Notes under the pieces: generated by a model
The model's database searches: none
Told to the model about the DNA's origin: nothing
The model's input: the letters and a program-made list of their open reading frames with translations, nothing else
DNA from: Dryococelus australis
Lineage: Eukaryota; Arthropoda; Insecta; Phasmatodea; Phasmatidae
Reading direction: 5' to 3'
Assembly: GCA_029891345.1 (NCBI GenBank)
Contig: CM056998.1
Span: 172,880,332 to 172,944,331, forward strand
Length of the DNA stretch: 64,000 bases
Made by a program: the position numbers and the translations under genes
Shown: in pieces, positions 46,941 to 57,309 of the stretch
Position numbering within the stretch: the stretch's first letter is position 1
Layout: the number at the start of each line of letters is the position of its first letter

Positions 46941-47104
46941 GGTTTAGCTGTGTTGGGGACACGGACGTTTGTTTTACGTGAATACTTCAACGTTGACGCG
47001 CTCGGGCGCCTTGATGTTTTAATTTTACGTTCCCGGCACCGCTTCACTCGATCATATGGAGTTTTATGAATATCACTGGATTGCTTTTGAGATGCTCTTT
47101 CCAA
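46880..47104 (-). CDS. Short open frame in R1, copy 2 (unrecognised)
   Basis: Opens at the same ATG as the frame in copy 1 and shares MERASQKQSS and KTPYDRVKRCRERK, then continues with a different, serine/arginine-rich tail (RRPSAST) because of an indel relative to copy 1. 74 codons. Conservation of the first 28 codons with three amino-acid changes is suggestive but could simply reflect DNA-level identity. Confidence 0.25.
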   Translation of the reverse strand: MERASQKQSSDIHKTPYDRVKRCRERKIKTSRRPSASTLKYSRKTNVRVPNTAKPSFFSVIIHASYKRNSIICR

Positions 47105-47370
47105 CCATGTATGATTTCCGTATTTCGACTTGGCTTTTTGATGAGTATAGGCCGAAATTGTGTTGTTTTCTTAATTTTTTACACTAAATGCTTACAATTT
47201 CAACCACGCCACACAAATGTTTCTATCCACGCAATCGATTGATCTTGACGAGAAATGTTGATTGAAACTTATACGACCGTCGTAGCTTCTCCTAGTCAAA
47301 AGTTATACAATGCGGAAGTTATGAGACGCGGCGAAACGAACTCGAAATTGAGCCCCTCCCGCCCCCCCCC
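46943..47370 (-). repeat. Dispersed repeat R1, copy 2
   Basis: Aligns with 1374-1800 over its whole length with a modest number of substitutions and small indels. It ends in a C/A-rich slip (CCCGCCCCCCCCCC then A8) where copy 1 has CCCCCCTCCCC. The flanks of the two copies are unrelated, so the repeat edges are close to these coordinates. Confidence 0.75.
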
Positions 47371-47572
47371 CAAAAAAAACTTCAATTCAGTTAATGGAAA
47401 CGGGATCTGTTTTATGCCTGTGTGGCCTACTGTGTTTAATCATATCGTGTTCTGTGCGTGTGTTTAGTTTCTAATTCTCTTGTTCCCTCAAATGTGTTGT
47501 CAATTTATTAGGAAGTAAATGTTATTTTAATGTGATCTTGAATTTCTTATCAAAAGTTATCAGTCCAGCATA

Positions 47573-48868
47573 TGTGACGGAATTACCGTCACCATGTTCA
47601 GAATCCATGTAAGTTTCAAAAGGGGCATATTGGTAGTGTCAAAATATATCACAAATAATGTGTGGTTTTATGATTTTGTGTTATGTTTTTGTTTATATGT
47701 ATGGTTAGGGTAAAGGGCGGTGGGAGGGGGGATGTGACGGTATATGCGTCAGATGCATTCTGGTGCATAGTATATATGATTCTGTTTTCAGTGAGAACGC
47801 CTGATTGAGATGCTACCTGCTTGGCGAAAATGTGTGGCGTGAAGCAGTACGCGGAAGCGCAAAGGGACAGGTAGAGTCCGCGCGTGCATTTTGTTTGTTT
47901 GCCCGCGAAATATAGGGGGGTTAAGAGCTCTGTCCTTCACTTCAGTAGAGATGGGAAAGGAGAATATCCTTGGCATTCTGATCTTTGGATGTGTTGGTGT
48001 ACGTGTCCTTCAAGAGTGTTGATATAGACAGATATATAGACGAAAAAGGAAAACTGAGAACTCAACTTACCTTGAGACCATTGGTTTTTCCTTGCTCGTT
48101 AGGATTATTGGGATCCGGAAGTAGGCGTATAGGAAAGCCTGGCGTTTAGGCTAAATATTTATTATTGTAACAAATTTTAAGAGTATAGGTGACACTATTG
48201 TTATTTTTAGTATGTTTGTATGGTTGTTGTAAAAAATTAAGTGCCCCAAAAAGGGTTTTGTAATAGAGAGAGATCTCACTGGGTAGTTGGCGGTTGTTCT
48301 AAAATTGTAGTATATTTTGTAGTTAAAATAGTTACAGGCTCTGTAATCTAATGGGGTACTTTTCTGTTTGTAAAAGAGGGGTTTTTAAGGAAGGTGTTGA
48401 GAGGTTTTTTTATACAGGCTTTTTTTAATTAAGTCCTTGAAATTTGTGTAGACAATTTTTAGTACCGTTTAAAATATTTTTTTACCATAATAGCGATTGT
48501 TGCGAGGTTTTGTGAGCAAGAGAATTTTTTAGGAATCTGTAAAAAAGATATGAAATATGAGGAATGAATATAGTTTGGTGATAACATTGTAAAGCTTTTT
48601 TCTACTTGTTCAAAATTGTTTTGTAAAGTTTGATGCTATTAAAATCTAATTACTGAAATATATAGTGTTATGTACAGTTGCACCTATGAGATTTTCCTAT
48701 CCTAATGGAAAAATATTGCATTCTGATTAACAAAAGTCATTATTCCTAGGTTTTGGAAAAGTTGACTGTTTATTATCGACCCTTGTATCTTGATCCTGTT
48801 ATCTTAAGCATTAGGGTGGCAGGAGGGGTGGAGCATGTGTGATTGGGCTGAGAGGAAGCCCCGTGACA
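47573..48868 (+). mobile_element. Internally deleted Gypsy relative: LTR start, pol tail, full LTR
   Basis: 47573-47600 is an LTR start (TGTGACGGAATTACCGTCAC). It jumps at ~47605 to sequence matching the end of the integrase region of the first element (TTTCAAAAGGGGCATATTGG versus TTTCAAAAGGCGCACATTAG at 42884). A purine-rich tract (GGGCGGTGGGAGGGGGGA) then precedes a second LTR, 47733-48868 (1136 bp), that begins TGTGACGGTATATGCGTCAG and ends CCCCGTGACA. Gag and almost all of pol are gone. Confidence 0.75.
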
Positions 48869-49276
48869 ATTATTAAAACAAAAAAAATATTTCCAAACAT
48901 TTCAAGCTACAATTCCATTTTAATTTATAACTCAAGATGGCAGCACACTTTAGTAAATGATTTTGTTGACAATTTGCATTCACGTGTTTAGTTGCAAAAA
49001 ATGCAATGTTTTTAATATGTGTGTGTAGAAATACTCATTCATTTCTTGCCGAATATAATTGAATAATTTAATAAAATGAACAATATGTAGTGTTTATATT
49101 AAGCGAGTCAATATGTTGCACTTTATCGTTACCAATATTCTTCACCATCAAGCGGGAGGGTGATTTCACAAAGTATGTGCCTAGTTGCTTTTCTAATGTC
49201 ACTCCTCCGCGCGTTCCCACTGAGAGTGGTGAAGAGGAACTAGAGTGTATGCTCTGGTCTGCTACCAAACACGCAA
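48869..49276. other. No feature recognised
   Basis: AT-rich on the left; from 49130 onward a mixed sequence leading into the S1 SINE. Frames on both strands here (up to 145 codons) span the SINE and are not genes. Confidence 0.35.
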
Positions 49277-49434
49277 GGGGCCGCGGTCGCAAAGCGGCTA
49301 GAGCGCTCGCTTCCCACCAAAGTGGACAGGGTTCGAATTCCAGCGGGGTCCCTCCCAGATTTTCGCACGTTGGGATCGTGCCGGGTGATGCATTGCGGCA
49401 TTGCTTTTCGTATCCACGTCGCTTCGCCGTCGTC
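49277..49434 (+). repeat. tRNA-derived SINE, family S1 (copy 5), split by a transposon
   Basis: A-box AAAGCGGCTAGAGCGCTC, B-box GGGTTCGAATTCCAGC, then AGATTTTCGCACGTTGGGAT and GTGCCGGGTGATGCATTGCG. The copy breaks off at CGCTTCGCCGTCGTC. The S1 consensus continues with TCAGCTCTCA, and exactly this resumes at 53078, after the element described next. Confidence 0.7.
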
Positions 49435-50147
49435 CACTGAGAGAAAATCGAACACATTATATTTGTTTGTATAGGGCCAAATATATATATATCCCTTATA
49501 CTCATAAATAAATATATAAATGCCTTAACAAAATATATTGTTGAGTAAACAAAATTTTAAAAACAACAAAATTATTTTGGTTTGTCTAACAAAATATATG
49601 ATTCAATAAACAAAATTTATTTATTGGACCAAAAAGTTAGACTGTCAACTAAATATATTGTTGAATCAACAGTATGTATTTGTTTGGCCACTCATTTGAC
49701 TGCCTTCGTTCGAAAATACAGCTCGATAGTTTGTTTGTATTTTCTGTGACAATTAGGATAGTAGCCGTGTTTGTTAGTACATTTATTGAGGCTTAACAAG
49801 CGTATAATCACATTAATACGAGACTGTCACCTAATACACCGGTGTAGCTGCCCCGGGAGTTGCTGCCACCTAGCGATTGTCACAGGAACTACGCCGAAAG
49901 GGCGCGGTCATTACAGCAGTCTGTGAGCGTTCGTGGTGATGTTTATTGCCGTCATCATTTTAAAAGTTTTCCAACCTTACACTGCAGCGCAGTTTCCACT
50001 GGAAGATAAGAAGTAAGAACATTCTATCTAATGATACATATCAATGTAAACATAAAGAAATAGCTCTTACTCTATACGTATCAGTTTTTATTTTAATACA
50101 TTTGGCAGTATCACAGACGACGTTCATTCACGGCGCGTCATTGATCC

Positions 50148-50190
50148 TAATATGAGACAGTAAGGAGCGCCTAATATGGGGTATCTAATA
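50148..50190 (+). other. Candidate left end of the pogo-type element
   Basis: CCTAATATGAGACAGTAAGG and GCGCCTAATATGGGGTATCT lie 280 bp upstream of the transposase. Inverted relatives occur downstream: CTCTCATATTAGGATAC at 52484 and AGTATCTCATATTTGATGCC followed by TTTCCCTAAAGCAG at 52672-52706. They could be terminal or subterminal transposase-binding repeats. No perfect TIR with TA flanks was found. Confidence 0.3.
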
Positions 50191-50465
50191 TTTGGGCCAC
50201 AGAGATATCTCATATAAGGTGCACCATACAATTATGAGCAAAATTCAAATTACTTTAGCAAGAAAAGTTTAGTTTGATAATAATCAGACTCTCTCACATT
50301 TCTTTACTCCCCTAACTTCATAATGATGATTTGAAAAAACTTAAAATGTATCATACAAACATAATTTATTTAATAAAAGGGAATACATTAGTTTAGTCAA
50401 TAAATTGTTAATCTTTTTGTTTACAATGTCTACCCGAGAAGCGGAAGAAAGGGAGTAACGAAGCT

Positions 50466-52175
50466 ATGGTGCGAGCAGTAGAAACGGTTCGTAAAAAGGA
50501 AATGGGTTACTTAAAATCAGCAAGAGAATTTGATGTACCAAAAGAAACGTTGGAGAGGTATGTAAAAGACAGTCGTTCTGGAAACGAATTAGTTGAAGTT
50601 CCCTTAGGAAGAAAACCAGTTCTCTGCTACAAATTACAGGAAGATCTAGTAAAGTATTGTGTCGGAATGGAGCATAACTATTTTGGTATAAGAAGTAAAG
50701 ACGTAAAAGTAATGGCATTTCAGTTGCGTATAAAAAATGGCATTTCACGTCCTTTCAGTCACGAGAAAGGAACCGCTGGAAAAAATGGTTAAAAGGTTTC
50801 GTTAAAAGAAATCCTCAGCTATCCTTGAGAACACCACAAGGAATATCGTCTGCTAGAGTTAAGAGGTTTAATCCAGTGAGTGTCAAGACATTTTTCGACA
50901 TATATGAGCCTCAGTTAGAAAGAATTAAGTACATTCCACATCGACTTTTCAATGTCGATGAAACAGGTTCAACTGTGGTCCAGCATAAGTACAGTAAGGT
51001 GATAGGCTTGAAACGAAAAAAAAAACAAATTTGTGGGTTAACCTCAACTGAAAGGGGGAAGCTGATAACAGCAGTTACGGCAATTAACGCTTCCGGTAAT
51101 TTTGTACCTCCATTATTGGTTTTTCCACAGAAAAAACATGTCAATGTCACTAATGGAAGAAGCACAATTTGGGTCGATCTGGGCATGCCTTCCCTCGGGA
51201 TGAATTCAATCCGTAATTTTCACACACTGGCTTGATTATTTTATAAACTTTGCCAAGCATACGGAAGAAGTTGCGGTGCGTCTTGTGTCGGATGGACATT
51301 ATTCCCACACCAGAAATGTTGATGTAGTTGACATGGTCCATACAAATCATGTAGATATTGTGTGCCTTCCTCCACATTCGACCCATCGCATGCAGTCATT
51401 GGATCTGGGTCCATGTCACCCCTTAAAACTTATTACGCACAAGAAATTGAAACATGCCTTAAGAACAATCCCGGTGGAGTTGTCACAAAGAGCATCGTCT
51501 GTAAGTTGTTTGATGCTGCATACAACAGAGCTGCTTCAATGGAGATTTCAGTCAACTCATTCAGAAAAATAGGACTGTTTCCATGTAACATAAATATTTT
51601 TAGAGAGCACGAGTATGCAGGCAGTGCTAACCAAGAAGATATTGTACCTTCTACAGAGAGCAGCACGAGTGAGCAGCCAGAATCTCCTGTTGCCTCATGC
51701 AGTGGTAGACCTATCGTTAAGCCTTCTGAAATAAGCCCAATTCCCAGCACCAGTAGAAATCAACCAACAGCATCATCACGGTCTAGCTCAGCTGCTTTGA
51801 AAACAGCTTCGCCCTATAAGCAGACACTTGTTGAAAGGTAAGCTTTGAAAGCAAACAGGTCATCTAATGCAATCAAGAAACTTTCACAAGTAAATGAGTG
51901 TCAAACCAAGCCCCAGAAGCCATAAAAACGGGAGAGGAAGGCAGTAAATAGCGATTCGAGCAGTGACTCCGAAGACGACGTTCTGCAAGATCCAGATTCT
52001 GATTTTGACGAGAGTGCGGATGATGATGCTACCTGCATGTTTTGTTCTGGTCAATTTTCAGAAGACACTCGTGGAGAAAAATGGGTAAAATGCCGGAAAT
52101 GCTTCAAGTGGTCTCATGAAGTTTGTGGGGAAACAGGGAAATGGTTTTTATTGTTCATTCTGTAAAAAATGTTGA
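50466..52175 (+). pseudogene. Pogo/jerky-type DDE transposase with C-terminal PHD-like finger, frameshifted
   Basis: A basic lead-in in the same frame (50444 on) precedes an N-terminal helix-turn-helix of the Psq type (SAREFDVPKETLERYV). The DDE core has the first D in FNVDETG (near 50950), the second in VSDGHYSH (near 51283) and the third in QSLDLG (near 51398), so all three catalytic residues survive. The tail is serine/proline-rich, then acidic (DSSSDSEDD), then a zinc finger: CMFC, CRKC, H-x2-C and YCSFCKKC (52040-52172). Defects: a one-base loss in an A-run near 50783, a second shift near 51150-51190, a W-to-stop TGA at ~51193 in the resumed frame, a third shift near 51405, stops at 51839 and 51923, and a shift near 52135. 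About 570 codons originally, normal for the family. It would act in the nucleus on its element's ends. Confidence 0.85.
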
Positions 52176-52900
52176 ACTCAAAAAAGTGAGGTAGTGTAGC
52201 TACTGGATTCCTTTGACTTTGTACTTTTTTATTTGCTCTCCGTGTTCTCTCAGTATTTAAACTTTAATAGATATCTGATATTCAAAATACCTTCAGTGAG
52301 AGAAAGTTGAACTGATTTTTTACACCATTAATTTCTCTGATCATTTTTATATATTTGAGTATTCCTTTCTGAAACAAACCTTGTTGGTAAAAAATAAAAT
52401 AATTTCATTAATAATATGAATTGTTTATATATTTTTGTCATGTCTGCTTCGCTGCAATTGGTTGCCTAGTATGAGATACTCTCTCATATTAGGATACTCA
52501 TGGAAAATCCATGTAAAATGTGTAAAAGTAGAAAACATCAAATTTAAAAAGTTGCAAGTCAAGTATTTTCTTAGAATATTACATCGTGTAACATAAACAT
52601 ATTTCCATACTAAAATATTTTCTTTACTGGTTTGTGATTTACGATGGCCTCAAAAATGGCGAACAAGTAAAAGTATCTCATATTTGATGCCTTTCCCTAA
52701 AGCAGTAAAATTTAAAATATTTGTTTGCACACGTTGCCCAGTAATTTGCCGTATATCTGTTTAAAAGCTTTTCGGGTAATCAGTTGATGCATTAGCTGAG
52801 ATTACTATGGCGTAGCGCTCAAACCTAAGTGATCTATGTTCTAAACTTGGTCGTGCTTAAAAAATTTCTTTATATCGGCCCAAGCTGTTTAATGTACGTG
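52176..52900. other. 3' non-coding part of the transposase element
   Basis: AT-rich. Holds the inverted ATATGAGA-type motifs noted for the candidate element ends, including the local palindrome-like TATGAGATACTCTCTCATA at 52470-52488. Confidence 0.35.
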
Positions 52901-53077
52901 TAGCCAAACAAATTTTTAGTTGCACCAACCAAATATTACAGTATAGGGTAACCAAATGAGAACAACAAATAATTTGGTTTCAGTAAACAAAAAATTTCAT
53001 TGCCCCCTATACAAAAAAAAATTATTTGGTTGCACCAAACAAATCTTGTTTGATTCAACAAAACCTTTTGCTCAGTG

Positions 53078-53110
53078 TCAGCTCTCATTACTCCAATCCA
53101 CTCCGAACAC
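53078..53110 (+). repeat. Continuation of S1 SINE copy 5
   Basis: TCAGCTCTCA matches the S1 consensus at the point where the copy stops at 49434. Similarity fades after about 11 bases, so the remainder has decayed or been lost. Confidence 0.4.
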
Positions 53111-53409
53111 AGAGCATCAAAACCAGAAATATTCCAACATTGTGAAAACTGCTGTGAAAGTGATGCTGCTTTTACAGAACACTGGAATGAAGATTGTGCC
53201 AAACATTTTCTGTTATCATGGGCACATGCTCCTCCCTCTGCTCTAACATCGAGACGTCTTGAAGGAGTATGAAACTGAGGACTAATGTTCTCGTCCCAAA
53301 ACTACCAGATGACATGTTGTCGATGACACCGTCTTCAAAAAACGTTTTCGCTTACGCATAGAGGAAATTTTTTTGGACATTAGCCTGTAAGTGGACCCAT
53401 GCTGGTAAA

Positions 53410-53828
53410 GGCTGTTCACGATAAAGTAAGCACTTTTGAAATCAACCTTAAAAAAACGTCACTGCCCCTGCCTGCATTAATTTCAACGGGGGCACTGCGT
53501 GAAATGTGCCCAATATAGTTGGTAATGATGGATGGAAAATAGTTCCGTATTTTAACGTTGAATAAAGAGTGTTAGCTGACGATTGTAATAACCTAAATTA
53601 TTTATTTCGCTTTCTGAATTTTTTTAATTTATCGAAGTGTAAAATTGACCAGATTTGTAACATATTTACTTTTCTGAGGATTCCACAGTTCCACCTGACC
53701 AACGCATGAGTAAAGTGATTATGTCCATGGCAATCTTAATTTTAAATAAGGCGGAGGAATACACAACGTGCATGCTAGTAGATCTTCAGCAGGGAATTCA
53801 TAAGTGCTCATTTTACCGTGAACACGCT
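53410..53828 (+). mobile_element. TIR element M1 (419 bp)
   Basis: GGCTGTTCACGATAAAGTAA to CATTTTACCGTGAACACG. Interior landmarks GAAATCAACC, GTCACTGCCCCTGCC, TTTCAACGGGGGCACTGCG, TTTTAACGTTGAATAAA and AAGGCGGAGGAATACACAAC are shared with the copies at 27513 and 59843. Flanked by TAAA and TATAA. Confidence 0.87.
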
Positions 53829-53912
53829 ATAATGGCCACTTACTTCCTGAATAGAGACCTGCTCCCAGAAATAACACATTGTTTTTGCTAACAAATTAAA
53901 CACAGACAAAAA

Positions 53913-54045
53913 GATGAGCCTGACTGTATTCTTTGCTTAGGAGCATACAGAAGATCTAAATGTAGTAAATATTGGATGCATTGCAGTAAGTGTTATAAAT
54001 CGACCACATAAAGACTGCATTCCAGATGACACTGTACTTTAAGTG
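53913..54045 (+). pseudogene. Relic of a second PHD-like finger of transposase type
   Basis: One plus frame reads DEPDCILCLGAYRRSKC, then WMHCSKCYK; after a one-base shift near 54003 it reads HKDCIPDD. Spacing C-x2-C ... W-x2-C-x2-C ... H-x2-C matches the C-terminal finger of the transposase at 52040-52172. No DDE core is found upstream (an M1 element lies there), so only the 3' tail of a related element, or of a host PHD protein, remains. Confidence 0.4.
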
Positions 54046-55210
54046 TTTATTATTTGTGAAAGAGTAAACGTTGTACTTGGCTAAGCTGGGTTGTAGGGTG
54101 GTTCAAACAATCATTTTCTCTTTGTATTTCATCACATATTGATCTTCTATCAATAATTTTATATGTTTCTTTTTGGAATGCAAGTTACAATTTTTAAAAT
54201 ATAAAGATTTTTGTATGTTGTACCACCTTACCCCGATAGCGGGGCAGATTGACACAGTTAACTAATTAAATTATAATGATTTCGATCATATTGCTTTAGC
54301 GATTGATGTAAAGTTGGCACTGTTAAGATATGCTTTATAGTCCCCTTGACATATTCATGCGGCTAAACTTAAATAAGGTTTAGAAGAATTTTTTACAAAC
54401 TAAACAATTAAAGTTGTGCCAATCTGCCCTAGTTTCCCCTACTTTTCTCACTTGCTGGCATTTTTTATTCTTCTTTGATCACAAGAGATGTCTGAGATAG
54501 TCTGTATACCACCCTTGATAGGCTTCCGTAATTGTGAACCTCTGGCGTTTATTTACTAGCTGCTGCTGATGTTCGCACGATTAAATACTTTTTGTAGATA
54601 GTTTATTGTTATCTCAGAAAACTCCAAGATGGGTAAAATAAACTCTATGCCATTTGCGGAGAAACCTGGACATAATACTGCCATGTCAGAGTCCCTGAAA
54701 AACGTAAAAGACATTAAAACGAGTCACAGAGTGTTTAAGTAAATTGGTGTAAACACGTTTGTTGAACCCACCTGAGTTGTGGTGTATTTGGCATATGTAG
54801 CACAAGGACAATACTGGCTACATTCCCAGCGAGTTCACACTTTGATTTCCACACGTGAGAAATATGGATCGCGATGTAGTTAGTCAGCGGTTTTCTTGGA
54901 GTGCTCCTGTTTCATCCGATTTGGCATTCCGTCACTGCTCCACCCTAGTGTCTCATTTAATTTCACTATTCAGGGAAGAAGTGAAACTAATCGTCCTATC
55001 TCGAACACTTTTCGCCAGACGGGTGATAACATACCCTAGTACGTAAGTCCACTTAGCGTTGTAAATTTGTGTTTTATCGTATCTGTACACAAATATAATT
55101 TTTAGGAACCTGTTATACCTCACTTATTAGTTGTGCTGTTGTTTAAAGGTTTAAAAAATCCAGTTTTTTTTTTTTAACTGGTGCAGTTGGCTACACACTG
55201 GTTTACGATG
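54046..55210. other. No feature recognised
   Basis: AT-rich with GCCCCTACC-poor composition. Short repeats of AAGTTGGCACTG/AAGTTGTGCCAATCTG type near 54310-54425 are the only structure noticed. Confidence 0.3.
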
Positions 55211-55216
55211 TGAGAG

Positions 55217-55453
55217 AGTTAGTAAGCGAAGGAAGAGATTTGAGCGGCTATTAACGTCAAGGTCTTGAGAGCCGATGAGGGTGAAGCGATGTGAGTATGG
55301 AGCAGCGCCCGGAATGAAGGGGAGGGGGAAGCGGGATATCTCCGAGAAAACCCGTTGACCAGCGGCAATCCGGTGTGACCCAGCCGAGGATAGAACCCGG
55401 TTCGCCCTGGTAGGAGAGGTGAGAAGTCTAACCGCTCAGCCACCACGGCCCCC
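55217..55453 (-). repeat. tRNA-derived SINE, family S1 (copy 6)
   Basis: On the minus strand: A-box GTGGCTGAGCGGTTAGACTT, B-box GGGTTCTATCCTCGGC, then GGGTTTTCTCGGAGATATCC, GGCGCTGCTCCATACTCACA and GAGAGCCGATGAGG in complement. It ends with AGCCGCTCAAATCTCTTCC. Confidence 0.85.
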
Positions 55454-55454
55454 T

Positions 55455-55565
55455 TACGATGTGAGTTTTTCTCGGTTAGAGTCTCGGGTAAGGCATGAGC
55501 GAATACTTGTGGCCATATTGATGAGTCACGTATGGGCTGTCATGTGTTAGATACTGTCACTTGTC
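55455..55565 (+). repeat. S3-like SINE fragment
   Basis: CGGTTAGAGTCTCGGGTAAG followed by GCATGAGCGAATACTTGTGG and GAGTCACG resembles the B-box and post-B-box part of the copies at 24470 and 36590. The A-box side is truncated by the S1 copy. Confidence 0.35.
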
Positions 55566-55569
55566 ACTG

Positions 55570-57080
55570 AGGTATTTAAGATTGTCAACGAATATGTCAA
55601 TATGCTAAATTGAGAGAGAATGATTAGAAACTAAAGTACTGATATCGTGGTAGATGAATTTCTAACTTCTCGACAAACCCGTAAATGATGTCGACTTATG
55701 TTGTTACACCACGCCGTTCTCTGCACACCACACTGACTTTCAAGATGCCTGTAGTTAGGCCTACCGTGCTCAGAGGCGAGGTTGTGTACGATGTAGATGG
55801 GAATTTGTCCCTTACGATGCACCGTCCTGGCTTCCACATCCCTGCGATGCTAAGGGTAGTTCCAACAAATATAAATGATAGTTTCTCATTTATACAGTGG
55901 AATGTGTTTTTCATCTGCTGGTAGAGTGATGAAGATGTTATGTTGGATTGTGAAGTGAAGAATACTCCTTTACGATTTGCTAGGCATTCGTGAGTTTAAA
56001 AACAAATTATTTTCCATGAGTTCTTACGTATTTCTGCAGAAAATACTATACTAAATTTAAAAACTTTAAATAGATATATGTTATAATCTTTATTTTTGTA
56101 TAGTTGATTCAGAAAATAAGACATTAGAAGTGTTCTTGTTTGGATCAGTGGTTAAATAAAACAGTCTTCTTTCATTGAATGCCCGGTTATGCAGGATGTG
56201 GCTTATTCGAGTGACAAACTTCGGCTGCAGGTCATTATCGAAGAAAACGATGACGAATAAATATATGTGTGTGTGTGTCATATACATATATACATATATA
56301 TGTATATATACACATATTAATTTATTTATAACATACGGTCTAGAGTAAATTCTAAGTGCGGTGCGCGTCTTTGAATTTGGACATGAAAATACTATTTTAT
56401 TCCGAATATTCGAGAAAATATGTAAGACAGAATAGTTAGTGTTTGAATAATGGATAACTGAACAAAGATTAGAAGACATCACAACACTTTTCGTTGTCAT
56501 ACACTTATTTTATGTAAATAATCATGGTTACAGCCCTCATTTGAAACCAACCTCCATGAAGCTGTGACATATGGATTATTAATCCGCATTCCACACTTTA
56601 CGAAAAAGGTCGCCTTGTGTAAATAACATAAAGCCTCGCCGTCTTCGAGTAATTCGTGTTTTACTATCAGGTAGGAAACACGTACAGCACTCAATAACGC
56701 ACTGTTTTGGCTATGAAAGTGGGGGTAAGATTCTTGAGATAGCACTGCAATAACAGTGGCACTGTATAAAATATAGTACTTCAGGTCCAACTGCACAAAC
56801 GTGTACGACTCTTAGAATCCACTTTATACCATAGGCCGTATATGTGTTTTCAACTTCTTTTTCCGTAATTAGTTTGCAGCCAAAGTTTGTCGGACGAGTT
56901 TGGTTACATTCTGTATATCTAATCAAAGGCATGTTGAGAAAAACATCTTTAATGTATTTTTTTAGGCTGCGTCGTTTAATACCAAGTAGTTTCACTACCT
57001 CTCACTTTATTCATTCTGCTACTTCTCCGACTTTTTTTAATCCAACTAATCCATTCTTCTGTAAAATGCCAGAACTCAAC
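55570..57080. other. Unassigned; overlapping frames on both strands and a TA/CA microsatellite
   Basis: At 55631-55924 both strands are open for 68-79 codons over the same GC-richer block, and neither translation is recognisable. A GT/AT microsatellite region with ATATATACATATATATGTAT lies at 56262-56318. Minus frames at 56090-56995 (94-136 codons) match nothing I know. Confidence 0.3.
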
Positions 57081-57082
57081 AG

Positions 57083-57305
57083 GGGTAGGGCAACGGTGCT
57101 GTAGTGGTTAGACTACTCACCTCACACCCAGGCGAACCAGGTTAAATTCCCGGCGGGTCGCTAACGGATTTTCGCACCAGGAATCGTGCCGGATGATGCA
57201 TCAACGGGTTTTCTCGGGGATCTCCCGTTTCCACCGCCCTGCTCCATACTCATCTCGCTTCTTTACCCTCATCAGCTCTCAAGACCAAATCTCTTCAGTC
57301 CCTCA
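57083..57305 (+). repeat. tRNA-derived SINE, family S1 (copy 7)
   Basis: A-box GTAGTGGTTAGACTACTC, B-box AGGTTAAATTCCCGGC, then GGATTTTCGCACCAGGAATC, GTGCCGGATGATG, GGGTTTTCTCGGGGATCTCC, CCCTGCTCCATACTCATCTC and CAGCTCTCAAGACC. It is shorter in the middle than copy 3. Confidence 0.85.
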
Positions 57306-57309
57306 CTCA

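Larger units (their letters stand above)
49435..53077. mobile_element. CACTG-ended DNA element (3.64 kb) inserted in an S1 SINE
   Basis: Left end CACTGAGAGAAAATCGAACA, right end inverted CACTGAGCAAAAGG...GAATCAAACA. It is flanked by TC on both sides and the SINE continues across it, so a 2 bp target duplication is likely. Both terminal ~200 bp consist of related short motifs (AACAAAATATATTGTTGA, ATTTGGTTGCACCAAACAAA). Ends beginning CACT(A/G) with a 2-3 bp duplication are typical of CACTA/EnSpm elements, but the only coding sequence inside is of pogo type, which normally duplicates TA. The pogo element may therefore be a further nested insertion. Confidence 0.5.

Noticed and set aside
49068-49505. 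145-codon minus frame and 116-codon plus frame
   Set aside because: Both run through the S1 SINE and its flank; frames of this kind arise in every S1 copy.
55631-55924. Gene in the block open on both strands
   Set aside because: Both strands are open over the same bases and neither peptide is recognisable, so coding cannot be assigned.
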